Assembly: GCF_900114265.1 (NCBI RefSeq)
Contig: NZ_FPKV01000002.1
Coordinates: 1,054,001 to 1,118,000 of the forward strand
Length of the DNA stretch: 64,000 nt
Direction of reading: 5' to 3'
From: Flaviramulus basaltis
GTDB lineage: Bacteria > Bacteroidota > Bacteroidia > Flavobacteriales > Flavobacteriaceae
Part shown: piece after piece, positions 1-9,473 of the stretch
Layout: each line of letters begins with the position of its first letter
How positions within the stretch are numbered: position 1 is the stretch's first letter
Made by a program: the position numbers and the translations under genes
The notes under the pieces: generated by a model
The model's database searches: none
What the model saw: the letters and a program-made list of their open reading frames with translations, nothing else
What the model was told of the DNA's origin: nothing

Positions 1-2161
1 AACCATCTCCATTCGCGTCAAAAAAAGCGGAATGAATATCTTCATTTATTGCACTTTCTTTAAATAATTCATCTTGAACAGGTCTAAATTCACCTTCCTT
101 ATTTTGAAGAAACAATTTACTAGCTTGTTGCTTTCCTCCGCAAATAAAAACATCTTCTAAACCGTCATTGTTAACATCAGATACTGATGTACTTGAGCCT
201 AAATTTGTACTTGCATAAGGTATTAATGGGTCTCTATTAAATTCTATAGAACTGTTATCTTCATGCTTAAAATCAAATAATTCTTTTACATTTACTAAAA
301 ACGAATCTTGTTTGTTTTTGGGGTTGGAATAAAAATTCCCTTTAGCGTTTTTAATTGAAACTGTAATTTCTTGATTAACTTCAACATCTTTAATGGTTTG
401 AAAACTCCCATTTGTCCAAATTACTTGCAAAGAATCTATACTTTTATTCTGACCTAAACCAATATGAATACGTGGTTCTACCGAAGATAAATAACCACGA
501 GTTGTATAATTTTCATGAGCTATTAATTTTCCGTTTATGTAAGCGTAAACTTTAGTTCCTATACCTAAAATGTTTTTTTTTGAACCTTTAAATTTCACTT
601 TAAGAAAGCCATTTTTAATGCTATCTTTTTTTAATGTATTTTTTAAAACAAAGGCGACTTCATTTACATTATTTACAAGAATATCTAAATCACCATCGTT
701 ATCTAAATCGGCATAAGTTGCGCCATTACTGTAAGAAACATTGTTTTCAGACCAAATATTTGTAAGATTATCAAAAGTGTTATTACCATTATTTTTAAAA
801 AAATAATTCTGTAATTTCTTTTTAGGAATCATATTAACTAAATCCATATCCTTTTTAGTCATATTATCATTTAATTTCTTTTGAATGGCTTCATTAGAAA
901 TAAAATTGATAAAATCCATATTGTTAGTAGCTCCTAAAATACCGTTTGTAATATAAATATCCTTTTCTCCATCATTATCATAATCTGCAACAAGTGGGCT
1001 CCATGACCATTCGGTTGCTGCAATTCCGCTTAAAAAACCTACTTCCTTAAAACTTCCATTTCCTGAATTTACATGAAATGTGTTTTGCATAAACTGAGGT
1101 GAATACCCATTTTTTAAATAAGACTCATAAGTTTGATAAGGATATTCTAAACCAGAGGTCTTATATGTATTAAGGTTTTCTGGTAACATATCTAATGATA
1201 CTATATCCATATTACCATCATTATTCAAATCACTAATGGAGTTACCCATAGAAAAATGAGTGGTGTGTCCTAATTTAGATTTATCATTCGAAATAACTTC
1301 TTTGAATGTTTTGTCTTTCTGATTAATATATAGGTAATCGTTTTCAAAAAAATCATTACCTACATAAATATCTGGATAACCATCATTATTAATATCACTA
1401 ACTGAAACACCTAAACCATAACCTATTTCACCTTGAAAAATTCCAGCATTTCCTGAAACATCTTTATAAAACCCATCAACGTTTTCAAATAATTTATCTC
1501 CTGATAATGAATCAATTTTAGTCCTTTTTCTTCCATTGCCATAAGTTCTATTTGGATGTACAGAATGATTTAAAAGAAACATATCGAGATCTGAATCTAA
1601 ATCGTAATCAAAAAAAACAGCTTGAGTAGAATACCCCTTAAAATTTAATCCATAGACAGAGGATTCCTCTTTGAATAACGGCATACCATTTTTAATACCT
1701 TGATTTACAAATAGTAAATTTGAATCTGCTTCATCATTAAATATTGGTGTTGTTTTACATATATATATATCTAAAAGCCCGTCGTTGTTAATATCAACTG
1801 TAGTTACACCCGTTGTCCAACCTTTATTATTAACTATTCCTGTTAGTGAAGTAATATCTTTAAAATGAAAATCACCCAAATTGATATAGAGTTTATCTTC
1901 TTCTTGGTTTGAAGTAAAATAAATATCTGTAAGGCCATCGTTATTAAAATCTCCTACTGAAACTCCGGCACCATTATAATAATATAAATATGTTAAAATG
2001 TTAAGTTCGGGAGTATCTAATAATTTATTTGTAAAATCTATTCCTGTTAGTTTATCATCTAATTGTCTAAAAAGCACTTTGTCTTTATTACAAGAATATA
2101 ATAACAATAGAAAAAATATATTAAATAGATTATATATGTATTTTTTTTTAAAACCCATCAT
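1..2161 (-). CDS. FG-GAP/VCBS repeat lipoprotein with ASPIC/UnbV domain (3' end outside window)
   Basis: Reading the minus strand from ATG at 2161 gives an open frame of 720 codons that runs off the left edge. It begins with a lipoprotein signal (hydrophobic NIFFLLLLYSC, Cys about residue 24). It then carries many integrin-like FG-GAP/VCBS calcium-loop motifs of the form D-x-N-N-D-G-x-x-D-I-Y, for example DFNNDGLTDIYF, DINNDGYPDIYV and DLDNDGDLDILV. Around residues 510-580 there is a segment of the ASPIC/UnbV type (GIGTKVYAYINGK, then HIGLGQNKSIDSLQVIWTNG). Such proteins are surface-exposed in Bacteroidota and often sit beside SusCD pairs; their biochemical role is mostly unknown. A strong terminator separates it from susD upstream, so it may have its own promoter. 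A second ATG lies one codon downstream. Family call is solid; function unknown. Confidence 0.85.
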   Translation of the reverse strand, partial: MMGFKKKYIYNLFNIFFLLLLYSCNKDKVLFRQLDDKLTGIDFTNKLLDTPELNILTYLYYYNGAGVSVGDFNNDGLTDIYFTSNQEEDKLYINLGDFHFKDITSLTGIVNNKGWTTGVTTVDINNDGLLDIYICKTTPIFNDEADSNLLFVNQGIKNGMPLFKEESSVYGLNFKGYSTQAVFFDYDLDSDLDMFLLNHSVHPNRTYGNGRKRTKIDSLSGDKLFENVDGFYKDVSGNAGIFQGEIGYGLGVSVSDINNDGYPDIYVGNDFFENDYLYINQKDKTFKEVISNDKSKLGHTTHFSMGNSISDLNNDGNMDIVSLDMLPENLNTYKTSGLEYPYQTYESYLKNGYSPQFMQNTFHVNSGNGSFKEVGFLSGIAATEWSWSPLVADYDNDGEKDIYITNGILGATNNMDFINFISNEAIQKKLNDNMTKKDMDLVNMIPKKKLQNYFFKNNGNNTFDNLTNIWSENNVSYSNGATYADLDNDGDLDILVNNVNEVAFVLKNTLKKDSIKNGFLKVKFKGSKKNILGIGTKVYAYINGKLIAHENYTTRGYLSSVEPRIHIGLGQNKSIDSLQVIWTNGSFQTIKDVEVNQEITVSIKNAKGNFYSNPKNKQDSFLVNVKELFDFKHEDNSSIEFNRDPLIPYASTNLGSSTSVSDVNNDGLEDVFICGGKQQASKLFLQNKEGEFRPVQDELFKESAINEDIHSAFFDANGDG

Positions 2162-2332
2162 CTTCCTATATATCTTTCACAGTTTGTTTAAAAATTACAA
2201 ATACTAAACATGCAATATAAAATTATATATTAATGATTTTAATTAATAAAAGTTTAAAAAGATTAATGAAAAGTTAATATCAAAAAATGACTGGCTATTT
2301 AACTCTATAAAATTATAAATTTTATAGAAAAA

Positions 2333-2358
2333 AAAGAAGGGGAATTACCCCCTTCTTT
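2333..2358 (-). terminator. Rho-independent terminator after susD
   Basis: A 10-bp perfect stem, AAAGAAGGGG (2333-2342) with CCCCTTCTTT (2349-2358), has a 6-base loop. Read on the minus strand it comes just after the susD stop and is followed by a T-rich run, so it ends the susC-susD transcript before the FG-GAP gene. Confidence 0.85.
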
Positions 2359-2384
2359 AAAACTTAAATATATTATATGAAATC

Positions 2385-3956
2385 TTAGTATCCTGGATTT
2401 TGTACTAAATTAGGATTAGATAACAAAGCTCCCGCAGGAATTGGGAAAAGATTTTTTGTTTCATCACCAACATTATCAGGAGATTTAAATTCCCAATCTT
2501 TAGTGAATTGCCCAAAACGAATTAAATCATTTCTTCTCCACATTTCAATATAAAGCTCTCTACCTCTTTCATTAAGTAAATCCGTTTCAGTTAATGAACC
2601 TAAAGGTGTTGCATCTCTTAAAGTACGTAATTCATTAACTAAAGTTAATGCACTACCACCAGTAGTAGGTGTAGCTCCTCGCATGATTGCCTCTGCTTTC
2701 ATTAAATGTGCATCTGCATACCTAAACATGATTTCATGTTCTAAAGATGATCCACCAGCTGGATGATATTTAATTGTTCTAATTCCTGTTTCATCACTAT
2801 TCCCTACTAAACCAGGGAAATCACGTGAAAATGTTAAATCACCTCCAGCTCTATTTTTAAGCACTGAACCATTTGTATCATATTGTTTTCCAATTAAGAA
2901 TCCATATCCAATTCCAAAGTTTGTATTATCTGCATTTGAAGCATCTGGAACCCAACCTCTTCTTTCTTCTTGACCTGCACCTACATTATTGTTGTCAGAA
3001 TCACCTTCAAACAAATTATAAAATTCTGATAACGTTGTAAAACCATTCCATCCACCACCAGTTTGATCTGGTGCAATTTGAACATAATGCATTCCGTTCC
3101 AAATTCTATTACCTATGTTTGTTGGCAACCAAAATATTTCTTCAGTATCTGCATCTCCTAAGAAAATATCAAAATATCCTGATTGAAGGGCAAAACCATC
3201 AGCTGCAATAGCATCTACTAAAGCAACTACTTCATTCATATCTGCTGGACTTGCTGTGCCTGAACCATTATAAACATGAGAATTTAATAATAGTTTTGCT
3301 TTTAGAAATCTCGCTGAAGCTTTAGTACCTCTTTTTAAAGGATCTCCGCTACCTCCAAGAGCTGTTGGTAAACCTGCAATAGCAGTATCTAAATCTGATA
3401 ATGCTAACGCTAACGCATCTGTTCTACTTAAAACTTCTGGGTTTATTTCTGGACCATCACCTGGGTTTCTAAATGGCACTTGACCAAAGTTATCCATAAT
3501 AATATATACAGCATAAGCTCTTGCAAAACTTGCTAAAGCAGTTTGAGTAGCATCTGCACCACTTGCAGGATCCAAAATTTCAGATGCTGCATATATTGAT
3601 GAGTTCCAGTTATTCCATGCAGCAAGAATATATGTATGGTTTGAATCCCAATCGTGTGTATGCAATACTCTCCAAATTCCATTATCACCCCAATCCGTAC
3701 CACGTGTTGGTATTAGTAATTCATCCGTAGATACTTCAGAAATCGCATATATATTTGCTTGATCTCCTACTCTATTTAAACCATTATATAGATTTGTTAT
3801 AGAAGCATCAACATCTTCTACTCCTGTAAAGCTACCACTACCAGCATTTTCATTAATAATTGAATCTGTACCTTCAATTTCTAAATCTGTACATGATATA
3901 ACAAATATTGCTAATAAAGGCAACAATACATATTTTCTAATTTGTTTTGTTTTCAT
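2385..3956 (-). CDS. SusD/RagB family glycan-binding lipoprotein
   Basis: 523 residues. The N-terminus is a lipoprotein signal (LLPLLAIFVISC, Cys about residue 22), followed by a SusD-like N-terminal region (YNGLNRVGDQANIYAISEVSTDE) and a C-terminal RagB/SusD region with ADAHLMKAEA and the ERGRELYIEMWRRNDLIRFG segment typical of the family; it ends in NPNLVQNPGY. SusD proteins sit on the outer-membrane surface, bind the target glycan and act as a lid on the SusC transporter. It follows susC by 12 bp and is followed by a terminator, so the two form one transcript. The nearby GH32, fructokinase and sugar porter suggest fructan or fructo-oligosaccharide as ligand; this is inferred from context. 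Confidence 0.93.
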   Translation of the reverse strand: MKTKQIRKYVLLPLLAIFVISCTDLEIEGTDSIINENAGSGSFTGVEDVDASITNLYNGLNRVGDQANIYAISEVSTDELLIPTRGTDWGDNGIWRVLHTHDWDSNHTYILAAWNNWNSSIYAASEILDPASGADATQTALASFARAYAVYIIMDNFGQVPFRNPGDGPEINPEVLSRTDALALALSDLDTAIAGLPTALGGSGDPLKRGTKASARFLKAKLLLNSHVYNGSGTASPADMNEVVALVDAIAADGFALQSGYFDIFLGDADTEEIFWLPTNIGNRIWNGMHYVQIAPDQTGGGWNGFTTLSEFYNLFEGDSDNNNVGAGQEERRGWVPDASNADNTNFGIGYGFLIGKQYDTNGSVLKNRAGGDLTFSRDFPGLVGNSDETGIRTIKYHPAGGSSLEHEIMFRYADAHLMKAEAIMRGATPTTGGSALTLVNELRTLRDATPLGSLTETDLLNERGRELYIEMWRRNDLIRFGQFTKDWEFKSPDNVGDETKNLFPIPAGALLSNPNLVQNPGY

Positions 3957-3968
3957 AATTCTTTTTTT

Positions 3969-6900
3969 TTAAAATGTTGCTCTTAAACCTAATGTAAATG
4001 TTCTAGGTCTTGGATAACCAGACCAATCTATTCCAGCTGTTGGTAAATTGTTTAATAAATCTGCTCCAGCTGGAGAAACACTTACTTCAGGATCTAACCC
4101 ACTGTAATCTGTTATTAAGAACAAGTTTTGACCTGTTAAAGATAATCTTAAAGATTTGAAGGCACCTTCACCAGTTAATGGAAAAGTATATCCAAGAGTC
4201 GCATTTTGTAATCTAATAAAATCTCCTTTTTCCAAAAACCTTGTTGAGACTGCAGCTTCAGCACTTCCTGCTTCCCCGTTACCTATAACATCCTGAGTTA
4301 CATTTCTAGCACCTGCAATTGAACCTGCAGTAAAAAATGCATTCTTAGTATTGTTATAAACATAATAATCAAACTGACCATTAAAGTAAGCTGATAAATC
4401 CCAATTTTTATACGATAAGTTTGTTGACAAACCTGCAATCATATCTGGCACAGCATCTTTACCAACAAAATTTTGTACATCACCAATTGGCTGTCCATTT
4501 GCATCAAATCCACCAAAGTCTCTTAAGTAATAAGAAAACAAAGGATGTCCACCAGCTAGTAATTGAGCATAAGCTCCTGTTAAACCTTGTCCTCTAATGG
4601 TTCCTGCTTGGATTAACCCTCCAAAGTTTTGTAATTCGTTTTCATTAAATGACATATTAAAGGACATATTCCAGTTTAAATCTTCAGTCTGAATAATATC
4701 ATAAGCAATCATAAACTCCAAACCTTGATTTAGTATGGTTCCATCTAAATTAGAAAAAACGAAAGGTTGAGCAGCTGGTTGCGCAGATTGAACTTGTAAC
4801 AAGAAATCACTAGTTTCTTTTCTATAAAAATCTACACTACCTGAAAGTCTATCATTATTGAATCCAAAATCTAGACCTACATTAAAAGATAATGTTTCTT
4901 CCCATTTTAATGCAGAATTAGCAAATGCAACTGAATTAGTACCAGGTATTGTAATAGCACCACCGTTTCCTATTGCGGCTCCTGCAAATCTTGTTCTATT
5001 TATGAAATTACCATAACCTAGACCTTCTTGATTACCAGTAATACCTGCTCCTAAACGAATTTTTAATGTAGAAACATTATCTCCTATAAAATCTTCTTCA
5101 TTCATTTTCCAGGCGAAAGCTCCAGAAGGGAATATACCATATCGATTATCTGATCCAAAACGAGATGAACCATCTGCTCTAACTGTTGCAGTGAATAAAT
5201 ATTTATTTGCAATAGAATAATTTATTCTACCAAAGAAAGATTGCAATTCATCTGTGAAATCAAAAGTATCAGCAAAAATTGACTGAACAGCAATATTTGG
5301 TGCTGATAAATTATCAGTAGCAATACTTGGAAATAATCTATTAACAAATACTTGAGATTGCGATGTTCCATATCCATATTGTTGATAAGCCCCACTAATT
5401 ACTCTTTCAATTGCTTCAGCAGAATCTTCTAAATCATAACTCATTTGGCTAAGACTAGTTGTACTATAACCCCATCCAGCTACATTTCTACCATTTCTTT
5501 GAAAATCTTGAAAAGAATAACCAACAAGTATATCTAAATTTGAGTTATCAAATTCTTTTTTATAATTTAATGTTAACTCCATTAGTTTACTTTCAGTATC
5601 TAAATCGTTAAGAGATCCACGACCATTTCCTAAAATCCCAGTTGTATATCCATAAGTATTTCCAGAAATAGCAGTTCTTCTAGATGATGAAGATGTATCA
5701 TAACCTAAATTTATTTTAGCTGAAAACTCTGATGTAAAGTCATAGTTTAAAGACCCATTAAGTAAAGCTCTATCTGTATCAGTTAAACTTTCATAATTAG
5801 CCAATAAGTTTGCAGGGCTAGGGTTTGTACCAGGATCAAAGCTTGGGTCATTTGGCCATGTTGGATTAGCAGAATACGCAATACCTAATAAATCGCCTCT
5901 AAATCCACCACTACCAGTAACCATAGGAGCTTCTTCATCTACATGACTTATAGTAGATTGTAAATTAACTGTTAATTTATCATCTAAAAAACGATGCAAC
6001 CAATTTACTCTACCGGTAATACGCTGTAATTCTGAATTCTCGACAACACCTTGTTGATTACTAAGACTAAAAGTTCCTCTAATATTACCTTTACCATAAT
6101 TTTTTGAGTATGATAAATTTTGATCATGTGACATAGATGTTCTTGTAACTACATCTTGCCAATCTGTATCGGAACCAGCATCTATTACAGATGGGTCTCC
6201 TCCATAACCTGCATAAGCAGATAAAAATTGTTCTCTGTTTAGTAAATCATATTCATCTGCTGGAGAACTAACACTTAATGATGAATTAAATTCGAAAACT
6301 CCTGCGCCACCTGCTTTTCCACTTTTAGTAGTAATTATAACGACACCATTAGCACCTCTAGAACCATAAATAGCTGTTGAAGACGCATCTTTAAGTATAG
6401 ATATACTTTCAATGTCGTTTGGGTTTAAAAAGTTTAAAGGATTACTAGAACTACTTGTTCCTCCTTCTCCTCCAGTAACATCTGCACCTCCAGCTGAAAC
6501 TGAATCGCCTCCTAAAGGCACACCATCAACCACAAATAAAGGGTTGTTGTTTGAACGTACAGAGTTTGTACCTCTAATACGCACATTAATTCCTCCTCCA
6601 GGTTCACCACTGGTTTGAGAAATTTGCACACCAGCAGTTTTTCCTTGAATAAGTTGTTCTGGTGAAGCAATTACACCTTTTTGAAAATCTTCTGCACTTA
6701 CAGAAGCTACAGATCCTGTTGCATCTTTTACAGTTGTTGTACCGTAACCAATTACAACTACTTCATCCAACACACTTGTATCTTCTTCAAGTAATACATT
6801 AAGGGTTGTTTTACCATTAACTGCAACTTGCTGTGTTGCATATCCTAAAAAGCTGAACTCCAGAATTGCATCTGCAGAATTAACTTCTAAAGAATACTTA

Positions 6901-7070
6901 CCATTAAAATCTGTTTGTGTTCCTGTAGTAGTTCCTTTAACTATTACATTAACCCCTGGCAAAGGTCCTGAAACATCTGAAACAGTACCGGATACTGTTT
7001 GGGCATAAATAAAGCTTCCAAATAGCAGAGCTATTGAAAGCAAAAACTTTTTGAGTAATTTGTTTTTCAT
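3969..7070 (-). CDS. SusC/RagA family TonB-dependent outer-membrane transporter
   Basis: 1033 residues, a normal SusC length. Order of parts: signal peptide (about 1-23), CarboxypepD_reg-like domain (about 25-105, with TVSGTVSDVSGPLPGVNVIVKG), a TonB-box-like stretch (EVVVIGYGT), the plug domain with SusC signatures (NVRIRGTNSVRSNNNPLFVVDG and LKDASSTAIYGSRGANGVVIITTK), then a long beta-barrel ending in TLGLRATF with the expected terminal Phe. It should import oligosaccharides across the outer membrane using TonB energy. It is the first gene of the susC-susD unit. An operator-like site (7211-7224) lies 141 bp upstream, so LacI-type control is likely. Fructan specificity is inferred from neighbours. 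Confidence 0.95.
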   Translation of the reverse strand: MKNKLLKKFLLSIALLFGSFIYAQTVSGTVSDVSGPLPGVNVIVKGTTTGTQTDFNGKYSLEVNSADAILEFSFLGYATQQVAVNGKTTLNVLLEEDTSVLDEVVVIGYGTTTVKDATGSVASVSAEDFQKGVIASPEQLIQGKTAGVQISQTSGEPGGGINVRIRGTNSVRSNNNPLFVVDGVPLGGDSVSAGGADVTGGEGGTSSSSNPLNFLNPNDIESISILKDASSTAIYGSRGANGVVIITTKSGKAGGAGVFEFNSSLSVSSPADEYDLLNREQFLSAYAGYGGDPSVIDAGSDTDWQDVVTRTSMSHDQNLSYSKNYGKGNIRGTFSLSNQQGVVENSELQRITGRVNWLHRFLDDKLTVNLQSTISHVDEEAPMVTGSGGFRGDLLGIAYSANPTWPNDPSFDPGTNPSPANLLANYESLTDTDRALLNGSLNYDFTSEFSAKINLGYDTSSSSRRTAISGNTYGYTTGILGNGRGSLNDLDTESKLMELTLNYKKEFDNSNLDILVGYSFQDFQRNGRNVAGWGYSTTSLSQMSYDLEDSAEAIERVISGAYQQYGYGTSQSQVFVNRLFPSIATDNLSAPNIAVQSIFADTFDFTDELQSFFGRINYSIANKYLFTATVRADGSSRFGSDNRYGIFPSGAFAWKMNEEDFIGDNVSTLKIRLGAGITGNQEGLGYGNFINRTRFAGAAIGNGGAITIPGTNSVAFANSALKWEETLSFNVGLDFGFNNDRLSGSVDFYRKETSDFLLQVQSAQPAAQPFVFSNLDGTILNQGLEFMIAYDIIQTEDLNWNMSFNMSFNENELQNFGGLIQAGTIRGQGLTGAYAQLLAGGHPLFSYYLRDFGGFDANGQPIGDVQNFVGKDAVPDMIAGLSTNLSYKNWDLSAYFNGQFDYYVYNNTKNAFFTAGSIAGARNVTQDVIGNGEAGSAEAAVSTRFLEKGDFIRLQNATLGYTFPLTGEGAFKSLRLSLTGQNLFLITDYSGLDPEVSVSPAGADLLNNLPTAGIDWSGYPRPRTFTLGLRATF

Positions 7071-7210
7071 ATTGAGTTTAGTTAATAATTAATATGTTAA
7101 TTAAATAGCATTAATATAGGTAGTGTTAAAATGCTGTTAATTTAATTACCAATTTTATATTATATAAAGATATAAAAAAATATATGACAAAAAAAAGGCG
7201 ATTTTATTAC

Positions 7211-7224
7211 CGAAATCGTTATCG
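7211..7224. promoter_or_regulatory. Putative LacI-type operator upstream of susC
   Basis: CGAAATCGTTATCG is an imperfect palindrome centred on CG, as is usual for LacI-family operators. It matches 12 of 14 bases of the perfect palindrome at 12521-12534 upstream of the sugar porter operon. The regulator gene lies next to it. The pairing of site and regulator is inference. Confidence 0.6.
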
Positions 7225-7477
7225 ACAAGTCTTAAGACAGTTATATTAAGGTATCACAATTATATATATTATAATTTCTTACTTATACTTTTATATAAAA
7301 CACAAAAATAAGTCCGATTAACTGAAGGATTTACAAGTAATTCATTGAAATTATGATATTAATGTTACTCATTATGGTATTATTTTTTCAAATTTTATAA
7401 CATAATTAAAATATTTCTTAAAAAAACTGGTAATTAAAGGCTATATTTTTTTTATTCTTACCAATTTTGTTAAAACC

Positions 7478-7502
7478 TTTTTTACCTATTATGGGTAAAA
7501 AA
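7478..7502. repeat. 9-bp inverted repeat upstream of lacI
   Basis: TTTTTTACC (7478-7486) and GGTAAAAAA (7494-7502) form perfect arms around a 7-base spacer, just before the probable -33 element of the regulator gene. It could be a protein-binding site for autoregulation. There is no T-run after it suited to termination. Confidence 0.4.
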
Positions 7503-7509
7503 ACATGCT

Positions 7510-7540
7510 TTTGTAACACCTAGCTTATATCTTAAATTTA
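7510..7540 (+). promoter_or_regulatory. Probable promoter of the LacI-type regulator
   Basis: TTTG at 7510-7513, a 19-bp spacer, then TAAATTTA at 7533-7540. This fits the Bacteroidota consensus TTTG / TAnnTTTG with one mismatch at the last base. It predicts a start site near 7544 and a leader of about 25 nt before the ATG at 7570. Confidence 0.5.
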
Positions 7541-7569
7541 CTTATTTATCATTAATACCAGAACCAAAC

Positions 7570-8604
7570 ATGCCAAAAATTACTTTAAAAGTGATTGCAA
7601 AAACATTAGGAATTTCAACTGCTACTGTCTCTAAAGCTTTAAAAGATTATCCTGATATTAATAAAGAAACTAAACTAAAAGTTCAGAAATTAGCTAAAAG
7701 CTTAAACTATACACCTAACTCTTTTGCACAAAGTTTAAGAAGCAATGAATCGAAAATTATAGGCCTTTTAGTTCCAGATTTAGTACATTATTTTTTCTCA
7801 AGTATTATTAACGGTGTTATTAATGAAGCAGAAAAACATGGTTATTTGGTTATTGTTCTTCAATCTAACGAATCTTATGAAGATGAAATAAAACAGCTAA
7901 AACTACTTGTTGACAAAAACATTGATGGTATCTTACTATCTCTTTCTGACAAAACCATTAAATATGATCATATTCAAAATATTATTAATAATGGAATGCC
8001 TGTTGTTTTATTTGACAAAATTTCTCAGCTCATTGATTGCTCCAAAGTTATTATAGATGATAGAAAAGCTGCTTTTAACGCTACAGAATATCTAATAAAA
8101 ACGGGATGTAAAACCATTGCCCACATTACAGGACCTTTAAAACCTAAAACGACTATTGATAGATATATGGGTTACAAAATGGCTCTTGAGAAATATAATA
8201 TTCCTTTTGATAAATCTTTAGTTTACACAAGCGAAAATCTTTCTTATGAAGATGGTTATCATTTAACAAGCAACATTATAAATGAACATCCAAAAATTGA
8301 TGGAATTTTTGCATTTATTGACCCTGTTGCAATTGGAGTACTTAATGGCTTAAAAGACATGAAAATAAAAGTACCTAAACAAGTATCTGTAATAGGGTTT
8401 AGTAATTGGTTTATGTGCAAAACCACCTCACCTACTTTAACTACTGTAAACCAACCAGCTTATGAAATTGGTGTAAAAGCCTTTGAGCTTCTTTTAGAGA
8501 ATTTAAATGACATAAGAGAAGGAAAAACAATTACAACTAAAACCGTTCAAATTCCTACAAATCTGGTTTATAGAAATTCTACTAAAAAACTTACTGAATC
8601 ATAA
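7570..8604 (+). CDS. LacI/GalR family transcriptional regulator of the fructan locus
   Basis: 344 residues. The N-terminal 55 residues are a LacI helix-turn-helix (ITLKVIAKTLGISTATVSKALKD, then the hinge-side LAKSLNYTPNSFAQSLR). The rest is a periplasmic-binding-protein-like sensor domain (IIGLLVPDLVHYFFSSII, IDGIFAFIDPVAIGVLNGL). It should bind DNA as a dimer and respond to a small sugar or sugar phosphate. It sits between the SusCD pair and the fructokinase/GH32/porter operon, and CG-centred palindromes occur upstream of both units. Many Bacteroides fructan loci instead use a hybrid two-component sensor. Its stop codon overlaps the 3' end of the convergent fructokinase gene by 14 bp. The effector is unknown; fructose or a fructose phosphate is the likely guess. 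Confidence 0.93.
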   Translation: MPKITLKVIAKTLGISTATVSKALKDYPDINKETKLKVQKLAKSLNYTPNSFAQSLRSNESKIIGLLVPDLVHYFFSSIINGVINEAEKHGYLVIVLQSNESYEDEIKQLKLLVDKNIDGILLSLSDKTIKYDHIQNIINNGMPVVLFDKISQLIDCSKVIIDDRKAAFNATEYLIKTGCKTIAHITGPLKPKTTIDRYMGYKMALEKYNIPFDKSLVYTSENLSYEDGYHLTSNIINEHPKIDGIFAFIDPVAIGVLNGLKDMKIKVPKQVSVIGFSNWFMCKTTSPTLTTVNQPAYEIGVKAFELLLENLNDIREGKTITTKTVQIPTNLVYRNSTKKLTES

Positions 8605-9472
8605 TAGATTCAATATCGCTAGTTGAAATTTTAGGATTTGCACCATCTTTTGATGCCACCAAAGCTCCAACTGCGCAAGCATATTCTATAGAATTTTCAG
8701 AATTATTATTATTTAGTATTTCATTAATTAATGTTGCAAGAAAAGAATCGCCGGCGCCAACAGTATCTTTAACACTAACCTTATATCCCGAACTCTTAAA
8801 GAAATTATTATCTCTATAGAATATAGCACCATCTCCTCCTAATGTTACACAAATAAGTTCTGTTTTCGTTTTTTTTGAAATGAATTTAATATTATCCTCT
8901 AAAACATCCGATTTAAAATCAAAATATTCACAAATCTCTAATAATTCCTCATCATTAAACTTTATAAAATCAGCAACTTTCATAAGTTTATTTAAAAGCA
9001 TCATGTTATAATGTGGTGCTCGTAAATTAACATCAAACACTTTAAATTTCGCAAAACTTAAAAGCTCAAAAAGTGTATTTTTTGAAACTTCATTTCTAGT
9101 GACTAGACTTCCAAAAATAAAGGCATCAGATTTTTTTACTATTTCTTTAGAAGACTCTTTTAATTCTATATAATCCCATGCACAAGGAAATTCAATATCA
9201 TAAGATGCAGATCCTCCACTGTCTAATATAACCTTAACATAACTGGTTTTATATTGATTATTCACTTGAATTTCCTTAGTTGAAATTCCATTTTCTTTTA
9301 CAAAGCTAATTACCTTTTCACCGTCAGAATCATTCCCAACACTACTAATCATAGTAACGTCATTACTAAAAGAACTTAATCTTAAAGCTACATTTAAAGG
9401 CGCACCACCAATTTTTTTATGGGTTGGAAAAACATCCCACAAAACTTCTCCAAAACAAACAACTTTAGACAT
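8591..9472 (-). CDS. PfkB-family carbohydrate kinase, probable fructokinase
   Basis: 293 residues, a usual length for a ribokinase/PfkB-type fructokinase. The N-terminal sugar-site motif is GGAPLNVALRL (about residues 22-32). The C-terminal signature DTVGAGDSF carries the catalytic base Asp242 and anion-hole glycines. The FGEVLWDVFP start is typical of the fructokinase branch. It should phosphorylate fructose with ATP in the cytoplasm, probably giving fructose 6-phosphate. It is the last gene of a three-gene operon: its ATG is 1 bp after the GH32 stop. Substrate is inferred from this context; other sugar specificities occur in the family. Confidence 0.88.
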   Translation of the reverse strand: MSKVVCFGEVLWDVFPTHKKIGGAPLNVALRLSSFSNDVTMISSVGNDSDGEKVISFVKENGISTKEIQVNNQYKTSYVKVILDSGGSASYDIEFPCAWDYIELKESSKEIVKKSDAFIFGSLVTRNEVSKNTLFELLSFAKFKVFDVNLRAPHYNMMLLNKLMKVADFIKFNDEELLEICEYFDFKSDVLEDNIKFISKKTKTELICVTLGGDGAIFYRDNNFFKSSGYKVSVKDTVGAGDSFLATLINEILNNNNSENSIEYACAVGALVASKDGANPKISTSDIESIMIQ

Positions 9473-9473
9473 A

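Larger units (their letters stand above)
7071..7569. other. Divergent intergenic control region between susC and the LacI-type regulator
   Basis: About 500 bp of very AT-rich DNA with no credible gene. It holds an operator-like site at 7211-7224, an inverted repeat at 7478-7502, a probable lacI promoter at 7510-7540, and the 11-mer TTACCAATTTT twice (about 7146 and 7459). No clear TAnnTTTG element was found for susC. Confidence 0.6.

Noticed and set aside
1998-2207. 69-codon plus-strand frame at the left end
   Set aside because: It is antisense to the signal region of the FG-GAP lipoprotein and rich in poly-Phe/Lys from AT runs.
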